Positions 55,566 to 64,000 of a DNA stretch of 64,000 nucleotides are shown here, piece by piece (the first letter of the stretch is position 1; each line of letters opens with the position of its first letter). The DNA is from Rhodeus uyekii (Eukaryota; Chordata; Actinopteri; Cypriniformes; Acheilognathidae), in contig JAWRVZ010000056.1 of NCBI GenBank assembly GCA_037043235.1, forward strand, positions 2,377,001 through 2,441,000, written 5' to 3'. A program made the position numbers and the translations under genes. Under the pieces are notes generated by a model that made no database searches, was not told the DNA's origin, and worked only from the letters and a program-made list of their open reading frames with translations.

Positions 55566-58210
55566 TATTGATTTTGAAGACATCACTCTGCACTTCATCT
55601 TCTCATCAGATTTTCTGTCCAATCAAATGCATTCCGCAATTAAAAAACAGACGGGGAAGCGGTTCACATATTTACCATCTTCTACAAGGTGAATCACACA
55701 TAGTCAACTATATAGGGGGAGAGAGAGAGATTCAGAGAGTGTAAATATGCTTTCCATTGGGGCGAATGAAGTCTGGTTTCACATAAGTCTCATGTGAACC
55801 GCTGCTGCTCCGGTCCAAAGACACGGTAGAACAGAGATTATGGAGGGGAAACTGTTGGAGATTAGGAGGAAACTGCGGCTTTACAGAGCTCAACAGCTCT
55901 GGCCGAGCTGTGATATAAATTAAACGCTATTGGCTATTTATAAAAAGGGAGGAGCTGTTCAATATGTCTGGCCCTGTCTTCCTGTTTCAGTGTAAAATAC
56001 AGCACATTGAATAATGCAAACCGTTTCAATGCACTTCAGTGGGCCTTTAATGCTAATATAGTTATAGTTATCAACCATAGCCTTAAGACTATTAATTAAG
56101 AAGTTTTACTTCAGCAACACAATATCCTGTTGGAGACACTTGACAGTTATTGTGATTTCTTCTCTCTGTGGACGCGTTTGATATGGCATGTGTATTTTAG
56201 CCATGACCCCGCTGGTCTGTTCACAGCTGAGTTTGATTTAGGTTTTATCAGTTGGGGATTTCAGCGCATGTGTTACGTTCAGGTTCATTCTTCCACAGGA
56301 ACAAATGAAACGAATAACAGACAGACCAATGATGTCAGCCTTGATTATCTGCAACCATTCCTTTTCACTATTTTTGCCCTGTCTCTGTCTTTATTTAACA
56401 TAATTCTGTCAAATAAAAAAGCGATTTTGACAGGTTACTTCAAGAACTCAAGTATAGATGTTCTTATGATAGATTGGTATATGGCCAGACAAATTAATCT
56501 AAAACTTTTAGGTCTTCAATCAGTTCCAGAATCTACTGACAGCTTTTATTTAATTTTCTTGTTTAAATATATATTGTGTCAAAAAAAGAATTGTGTGTTT
56601 TATTTCCGCATTTTAATATATGTTTTATTTATCAAACTTAAATTATATTAAATATTTTCTGTACGTTTGGAAGTGCAAAATATTTTCTAAGCTAACAGCC
56701 ACAAATGACAGCAAATATTTATATATTTAATAATAATGATCACATTTTTATTTTCTATATATTTTCTTAGAGCTACATGCAAATATATGTTTGCAACTGC
56801 AAAACCTGTTACTGAAAGTGTTCATTGCAGAACTTAAAAACAAATTTTCCTTCTATTTGATATCTAATTTTCAATGATAAATTGATTTAGAAAATGAACC
56901 AATTCCCAACTAACAGAAAAGACCAATATTTCTAATTTCTAAAAGAATCTTAAATTACAGATCTTTCTATTCTAAACCCACTGTCACCTCCAAAAAAAGC
57001 ATACTTTGATTTAATTTAAGTATACTTCAGTAAATTTTTGTGTTTATACTAATATCTATGTACTAGTATACTTTAACTGTTATACTGTATTATTTTAATT
57101 CTACTTGGGATAAATCGGCCCGCTTTTTAAAATATTCTTTTAAGAACACTTTAAGTACTTAAACACTTTAACACACAAATGTTTTTCACTTTGTACTGCA
57201 ACTATAATTAGTAGTTAGATAGTTTTATTTATATACTTAACTTTATATTTTATTTTGCACTTTAAGTCCTACTATGCTCCTATTTAGTTATTATTTTTTA
57301 TACTTAAATGTATCTACTTTAAGAAGACCTGAAGTAAATTTATATGTGCACTCCCAGTGGACAACACAGAAATCACATACTCAGAATTAGGAACAAATCT
57401 GTTTTCTGCTCTCAATCTGTGGTATTATGAGAATTCACCATCTGAGCGGCTGGAACTTAACCTCTTGAGGTCAGTCTATTGTGTGCTTCACATTTGGTTC
57501 TTCATAAAACATATACCCAGGAGATGTTATCACTTAGCGAGGGTATTTCAGCTATACTCATTCACAGAGCACAATAGCAGAAGATAACTCACCTGGCTCT
57601 GCACACAATAGAATGGCACGATTGCTATGGATGGCTTTAAAACCACATCTTTCACTGTTCAATAGGAGAGTTAACCAAATGTTTGCCGCTGGCTCTCTAC
57701 ATGCAGCACCACATTTTCTGAGGTCCTTGTGACTTTTGTTTTGTTTTGTTGTTTTTTACGGATACTTTTCTGTGTTTAACTAGCTTTTACAGCCTCCAAA
57801 GGGCAACCCTTGATCCATGGTGCTTCAGACGGAAATCTGGACACTCAAAAAGTGTGTGCAGCTTTTTAGAACTGGGAAGAATGCTTTTTCAGTCAACCAG
57901 AAAGCAGTGCAAACTAGATTTTGGGTGGACTTTGCTTACACATGCCAGACTCACCTCCGCAATGATAGGCTGTTCTGAGTGGTTGCCAGGATGAGCAAAA
58001 GTTACAGTGCTTTCCTCATGGTGACGTTTAAATATAACATTTCAATTCCATCATGAGTAATGGCAGATGCATTTATCAAACGTTATTAGTTTTATATGCA
58101 GCCTGTACCTTTGCCAGCTAAATGCTAACCTGCTATTAACTTGGGGGAGGGGCGGAGTCCCATTGTGTGATGGGGCAGTTAAATGATTTTAAGATAAAAA
58201 TAGTTGAGTT
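55560..58210. other. AT-rich intergenic DNA with a 173-codon open frame
   Basis: The frame 56130-56651 (+) is long for such AT-rich DNA and has one hydrophobic stretch (YLQPFLFTIFALSLSLFNII). It has no recognised domain, and its C-terminal half is Lys/Ile/Leu/Tyr/Phe-rich as in translated AT-rich DNA. I do not call it a gene. Confidence 0.4.
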
Positions 58211-58214
58211 TTTT

Positions 58215-58595
58215 CCCTCCAAAATTGCTATTTTGACTTTTCTTTATCACAATTGTGATTTTTGTATCTTGCAAATCTAAAAAAAAATCTCTGAATTGTG
58301 AGATATAGGCCTGATCTCGCAAAGACTGACCTTTTTTCTCAGAATTGCGAGTTTATATTTGTTTATCTCGTTTAGGATGAATTCAGGTTAGAATCCATCA
58401 CTTTTTCCTAGTCATCTCAATGGCAAAAATGACCCAATCAACATAAATTCACCCCTATATCTCGCAATTCTGACTTGATAAGGCACAATTGCGACTTTTT
58501 TTATCATGCAATTCTAAGGGGAGAAAAAAAATCTGACTTGTGAGGTAAAAAGTCGCAGTTTTTCCTTCCATGGTGGAAACAAGCTTCCATAACTC
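58215..58595. repeat. Quasi-periodic 'AAGTCGCAATTGTGAGATAT' repeat, copy 2
   Basis: The same unit and end (GGTGGAAACAAGCTTCCATA) as at 29470-29825, here interrupted by an unrelated stretch near 58375-58455. Confidence 0.75.
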
Positions 58596-58949
58596 AGGGT
58601 CTCTTGAGGGGGAAGGTCCTCAGGAAGACCTCAAGCTGTGAGTAAACAGCTGTATGTGGGATCGCCTGCCGGTCTGGAGCCAGGCACAGACCCCTACTCC
58701 CACTCACTGACCCGTTCGCGTCAGTCACCCCAGGCCTATTATTAGACAAGACCTGCAGCCATACACACACTTCTAAATAGGAAAACGTTAGGCATGACAA
58801 CAATGGACCTTCATCACATCTGTGTTTCATTGTTTGGTAAACCACTGAATCTTTTTTAAAGAATTGTTACATAAAACTCATGAAGATAAACTCATTTCAG
58901 CACAAAACGTGACTCCAAAAAAGTATTTGGACAACCACATGATCTATGA

Positions 58950-59010
58950 TCCACCAATCATTCTAATATGCTGATTTGGAGTTCAAACATTCTTATTATT
59001 ATAAGCAGTG
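58950..59010. repeat. Dispersed AT-rich repeat family, fragment H
   Basis: ATTCTAATATGCTGATTTGG then TTCAAACATTCTTATTATTA, as in copies D and F. Confidence 0.75.
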
Positions 59011-59014
59011 ACGC

Positions 59015-61660
59015 ATAAAAGTGAGAAATAAGTTCCTTTACAGAACTGCAGGATCTGGATCTATGGGGCGGAAACGACAAACCTCTTGATAAGTAAAGAG
59101 GGAAACATGACAGGATATGAGATTTATTCAGGTTCAATGCTCCACTTAAAGCTTGCTAGAGGACAAAAATGGAACTAGTGTCCCATTAGTTAATCATAAT
59201 TAACAGGAAGACTAATGTGAGATATGAAATGGGTTCATCTTGGGGTGAAATGGCTTTAGACCACCTACACCTATCCTTTACAGGGGAGGCAGTAGTCAAA
59301 CCTTTCAACATTTTTGCATCATGTAATCATCATTGTGTCATCATCTGGAAAATGTATTCCACACAGAAGGAGGCTTGGTTTTCAATCATGACGTTTTCTG
59401 CTTCAGATGCCGTTTGATTCAACTTGATTCAACATGTCATATAAATGTAATTCAATAAGATTCATGAGGAAAATAAACACCGTTTTAAAAGAAATGACAA
59501 GATTTTTTAAATGTAGACTGTTGATGATCTTCACAACGGGAGGGATGAGCAGAAGCCATATGTGCAACAGACGATTATTAATATTTAATTCCATGACCAT
59601 TAATGGCAGATTTCTGTAGTATTTGACAAGTGCACTGAAGGGACAGATCAATTATCAGTAAAATAAATAATACATACAGTAACTAACCATACAGTATTTT
59701 ATTAATTCATTATTTTATATAAATTAAATTATTTGAATGCATTTAAAAACATAACTATATATTAAAATGCTCTTAGTGTTAATATCGAGCGTTTTTTAAC
59801 TCTATATATGAGATGTTGGTGACAGTCATAACAGAAGGGCATTTTTAAAATACTCCACTGAATAATTGTGGCAGTGCAACACTGCCATCTATTGGCATGG
59901 CATGTTTACACTTATTTTACCAATCAATTCACGTACAATGCAAGTAGGTGTCACTCTAACCCCACATTTAATTTATTTGAAATATACAGCAGGTCCAACA
60001 CTGATTTGACTAAAAAGCCTCATATGACTGTTGGCAGAACAGGATCTTTTGTGCATTATTACATTGAGGGGTGTTACAATAACCATTACTATATGATAAC
60101 TGCAATGTTAGAATATGGATTCTGGAATATGGAACTTTAGACACTTAAAAAATAATTTAGCCTATGTAAAGACATCAGTTACTATGCCTTATTTGTTTTG
60201 TGCTATTTCAAAAGCTTAAATTGCGTTTTAAAGTTTGAAAAGTCTTATTAAAAATTATTTAAAAAAATAAAAATAAGAATTCTGATCACATGAGAGCTAC
60301 AAGGGAGCTAAACTGACATGCATCTCTCCATTGAGGCTCTGCTTTATAAATGTTGTGTTTCTGGAGGCTGAGAGCTAAATTACTTTTCAGAGGGATGCCA
60401 GTTTTGGAAGGGACGCTGGCAGAGATGGGTTGGCACTAACTACGTGATTGAATGCTCAGCATATCAATGACCTCGTCCAAAGCAGAGCTGGAATTTGACA
60501 AACAAAGACATCATTGAAAGGAGAACAATGTCATCGACCCACTTGGATAACACAATTTATTTAGATTTGGATGTGGATTTTAAGATTAATATATCGACTA
60601 CAAATCCTGTTTTGTTTTCCTGTTGGTTTTTTTATTTTTTTTTATTTTAACAAAACCTTGATTGGAAAAGTTCTCCATCTCTAGCAAGATAAAAAAATAA
60701 TGCATACATATAAGTATGTTAAAATATAATTAATTATAATAGAAAAGGCATTTTGTAGTTCATCAATATTTGATTTCACATTTCCTTATTATGAGAAGTT
60801 GTATATATACGTGGCTCACTGTCCATTGTGAAATTGGATGAGAGCCAGGGGTGTTACAGGGGTGAAGACAGGAAAGGAGAGGGAGGAGAGAAAACTGAAA
60901 AAAGAGAGGGAAAAGGGGAAAGGAGAGGAAAAGAGAAGAAAGAGATTGTTTAGAACTGTCCCTACAACAGCAATGTTTTTGAAAGTCTACGTTTATCATA
61001 AATGATCATAAACAGTTCTTCCCATCTTCCTACACATTTAAATGGGACTAAAGTTCATCACAAGGTTGGTGGTTCAAATCCCACTCTTACAGGAATTTAA
61101 ATGTGTTACTTTATGCTGTGAATGGTTTTATTGTTACTGGTATTACTGAATTATTTGTTATGCCATTGTAAAAAATAAAATTATACCAATTTAATTTATT
61201 TACATTTCTTAATTTTTAGTTTTAATTACATTTATGTTTGTTATGGTTTAAAAATTAGTCAATCCATTTATTTTGGATAAATGTGTAAGTGCCTATAACT
61301 TTTGAAGGGTACTATAGCACACAAAAAATTTATTTAATTAGATTTATTACCAAACTTTTATTTTTAATCAGCCATAGCCAATCATTCGTTCAATTCACTT
61401 TTTAAAATCTTTAATTTATTATTTTCAAATGCAACAGAACAGAAAACACATTTCGTGAAATAGATATAGAACACCGATACCAAATAAGACTTCACGAATT
61501 AATGTCTTAACGTGAATTTAATTCACAACTCTCCTATAAAAAAATATTACTTTGCTCAGTTATAACTAAGTTACATACTTTCTGAAGCGCGCGCCATGTC
61601 TATCGTCATCCAATCTCATGATGGAGAACGTGCGACGCGATTGGCTCTTGTCCAATCTTA
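59015..61660. other. Intergenic DNA, no gene seen
   Basis: AT-rich, with a purine-only tract at 60871-60945. The CACTGCCATCTATTGGCATG word near 59879 resembles the end of a fish transposon. Open frames are short. Confidence 0.5.
60871..60945. repeat. Polypurine tract, 75 bases
   Basis: Only A and G apart from one CT at 60895-60896. It could form triplex DNA. Confidence 0.85.
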
Positions 61661-61671
61661 CGTGCGACACG

Positions 61672-62841
61672 ATAGACCCTTTTCACATGACGTCACGCAA
61701 CTTCCGTTTTAACTCAAAGCAGGGTATCTTTACTTCCGTTTAGCCGCAAGCGCGTTCAGGTGAATGCAGGAACTGGCTAACCAACAACACGAAAAGTAAA
61801 GGTTATAGTAATAATAATAATGTTTACATATTTATAGGTTTCTGTATTTTAGTTCGTTTGATAATGTTAATGATTATTTCCAGTTTACAACTCTTTAACA
61901 TGTGCGTGAACTGGATGGTAAAGTAGGCTAGTTTGTAGCAATATGCATCGCTCTCAGCCTGTGTTGCCTGAAGTTTACTAATAAGTTTTAACTTTTATAT
62001 TATGTATTCCCGCACAGTTGTTTAGAATGACCCCCCCTTAATCCAATCTAACGGTCAAACCATTTTCATATTCTGATGAGATTCATTATTCCTCTTTACC
62101 TGTGTCCATCTTTCAACAGTTTCCCACCCATCAAGCATGGCACAGTCTTCTTGTCGATGCTATTGTAGTCTTCCTTGTTGTTCAATAAATACATAAAAAA
62201 ACTTTTGTGGCAGTAAATTAATTTTATAACCTTAATGTCCTTATGGTAATGCTCCATATTGGAATGTTTATAATGTGTTTGATCTGCACAATTTATGTTT
62301 GCAGTGTTTACACCGAACCCAAATATATTCAGTGACTGTATATTGTGTTCAATAAACATCATACATTTGTGATAAGCTGTTGCCCTCAATATTTTAATGT
62401 TTAAAATTGCATTTCCTGTTTCCTGTTGTCAAAATTCTACAAAAAAGGACAACGTCAAAGAAGTTTGTTTGAAACCTTTGCCAATTTATTAATAAAACAA
62501 CTCGCATGTACAGAAGGATTCACAGCCTTTGCCATGACACTCAGTTGGATCCTGAAAATCCACTCTTACTGCCATTTGCATTGTACAGTGTACATTTCAC
62601 AACTGTTTGGGCACGATTCTTGGACTTCTTTGGTACCGGTTTGTATCCTTTATCAAGTTTAGAACGTGTTGTAAGCGAAAATGTGTCTGAAAGTCGCTGT
62701 ACATCATAAACGCATGTAAGGCAGATGTAGAAAGGGACTGTGTAAACTTAATCGCGTTCACTATGACGGCCGGCGGAAGTAAAGATACCCTGCTTTGAGT
62801 TAAAACGGAAGTTGCGTGACGTCATTGTGAAAAGGGTCTAT
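61672..62841. mobile_element. 1.17-kb DNA element with ~67-bp terminal inverted repeats
   Basis: The left end 61672-61738 and right end 62774-62841 are inverse complements with a single one-base indel, beginning ATAGACCCTTTTCACA and including a palindromic TGACGTCA in each arm (61688-61695, 62817-62824). Between them are short open frames on both strands (minus 62096-62389, 97 residues; plus 62506-62709), none of which I can identify as a transposase. TA flanks the GACCC/GGGTC ends, but the palindrome leaves the true target duplication unclear. The near-identical arms imply recent activity or gene conversion. Confidence 0.85.
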
Positions 62842-62985
62842 TGGACGAGAACAGAGTGCCAGAGAAAAACACATTCATCCTTTGCTAACATTCAGCTTTG
62901 ATTGCTCGTGTGGTTCTTTTAATAGTCAGTTTCGCTTTACAATAAAAACGTCATATGATTTTAAAACTTTGAATTAAAAGGAGGA

Positions 62986-63058
62986 AGGCCCCAGCGAGGA
63001 TCGAACTCGCGACCCCTGGTTTACAAGACCAGTGCTCTAACCACTGAGCTATGGAGCC
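62986..63058 (-). tRNA. tRNA-Thr (anticodon TGT)
   Basis: On the minus strand this 73-base segment folds as a cloverleaf. The acceptor arms GGCTCCA and TGGGGCC pair with one T-G wobble. A D-arm TAGCTCAGTGGTTAGAGCA includes the A box, the anticodon loop is CTTGTAA (TGT), and the GGTTC-type B box reads GAGTTCGATCC. There is no intron. A TTTT run (AAAA at 62976-62979 on the + strand) seven bases past the 3' end fits a Pol III terminator. The arms are intact, so it is probably functional and not a SINE relic. It matches the sequence I know for vertebrate tRNA-Thr-TGT with few changes. Confidence 0.95.
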
Positions 63059-63059
63059 A

Positions 63060-64000
63060 GACAGGTGTTACTCCACTGGCAAACTACTCATATATGGTAA
63101 CCATACTACGGTAACGCGTAATCTTTGAATATAGTTTCTATGTATTTGATTACACGTCTATATATCTCGTGTCTAGCTACAAATGTTTAGCAACCGAATT
63201 CTAGAAGTTGTGTAAAATGACTTATTTGCTACTGCTAAAATATCTAGCCAACAGCTAAGCATACTTTACGGAAAAAGTTATTGTTTACAGAAAATATTAA
63301 TCAGCTGTATTTGTATGTAAAATGTAAAAAAAAAAAAAAACCGTAAAGTTGCTCTTGTCGTGTTTCCTATTCACGATATAGCTAAAGTGTAAAGTTGTGA
63401 AGTGATGGATGGTAATACTATTGTAATCACCAGATGGATGGTATTTAATATTTACATCTTAAGTTGTATGTGCTACATGCTGATTTTGTTTCTCATGTTT
63501 TGTGTTGGTTTAAAATAATCACAAACATTTTATCATTCCAAATTTATTTATGTGAACGAATGGCGCTAAATGAACTGTTACAAAAGTTATGTAATGTAAT
63601 TTATGGGACAACAAAACTTAATTTATTGATTCAGACAAAGTAAAACATAACGAAACAGATAACTAATTATTCAGTGGAGTATTTAAAAATGCCCTTCTGT
63701 TGTGAACGTAATCGACTATGTATAGTTCAGCAACGCTCTACAGTAATAATAAGACAAAATATTTCGTTATGATTTAAACTAAACTCAAATATCAGCCACT
63801 TTGGTGCATTTCTCAGATCACAGAAACTTCTCAAGACTATTGCTCAACCTCCACATCATCCAGTCACTGGTGCACCTCATAAAGCAATTAATCATTATTT
63901 TAAACAAATTAACAATGCTTTGGTACATTAGTCCCACTGATTTTGTACAATTGTCTGATGTTATCAATTGCTTATATCATATTGATCATAATATATTATA
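63060..64000. other. AT-rich DNA after the tRNA gene
   Basis: No open frame of note, no recognisable repeat apart from an A-run near 63330. Confidence 0.5.

Overview
The window is vertebrate nuclear DNA from a teleost, most likely a cypriniform (carp or minnow relative). It has large GT-AG introns, an AT-rich background, many (TA)n, (CA)n and tetranucleotide arrays, and tRNA-derived SINEs, Tc1, Tigger/pogo-like and hAT-like DNA elements whose wording I know from carp and zebrafish genomes. There are no bacterial-type operons, ribosome binding sites or CRISPR arrays.

Two complete protein genes lie head to tail on the + strand. The first, at 1989-24412, has 12 coding exons and encodes a 558-residue serine palmitoyltransferase large subunit of the SPTLC2 type, the PLP-lysine-bearing enzyme of the first step of sphingolipid synthesis. 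The second, at 27641-46550, has 6 coding exons and encodes a 460-residue secreted isthmin of the ISM2 type (signal peptide, acidic linker, one thrombospondin type-1 repeat, AMOP domain). I joined the exons by hand. Every junction keeps the frame and has GT-AG borders, and both products are close to family length. The SPTLC2-ISM2 neighbourhood matches human 14q24.3; the paralogous pair SPTLC3-ISM1 sits on human 20p12. The two genes are neighbours but not a functional unit: one is an ER membrane enzyme, the other a secreted protein.

Layout: 1-1770 upstream intergenic DNA; 1771-1988 probable sptlc2 promoter; 1989-24412 sptlc2; 24413-26900 its 3' region and a short spacer with a Tc1-type terminal fragment; about 26900-27640 ism2 promoter and 5' UTR; 27641-46550 ism2; 46551-64000 a stretch with no gene I can recognise. 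That last stretch holds a broken Tc1 transposase, an 849-bp tetranucleotide array, an unidentified open segment with a strong splice donor near 54.6-54.8 kb, a 1.17-kb element with about 67-bp terminal inverted repeats, and a tRNA-Thr(TGT) gene on the minus strand near 63 kb.

Mobile DNA accounts for much of the rest. The clearest cases are a 676-bp Tigger-like MITE with perfect 23-bp ends, an 83-bp hAT-type micro-MITE with perfect 17-bp ends and a perfect 8-bp target duplication nested inside a second pogo-like element, a CpG-rich 605-bp MITE, and a dispersed AT-rich family present at nine or more places. I found no clearly new biological system. The points most worth checking are the altered residues in sptlc2 exon 4, the splice-site oddities of both genes, the nested micro-MITE, the CRE-bearing element at 61.7-62.8 kb and the unidentified segment at 54.6 kb.
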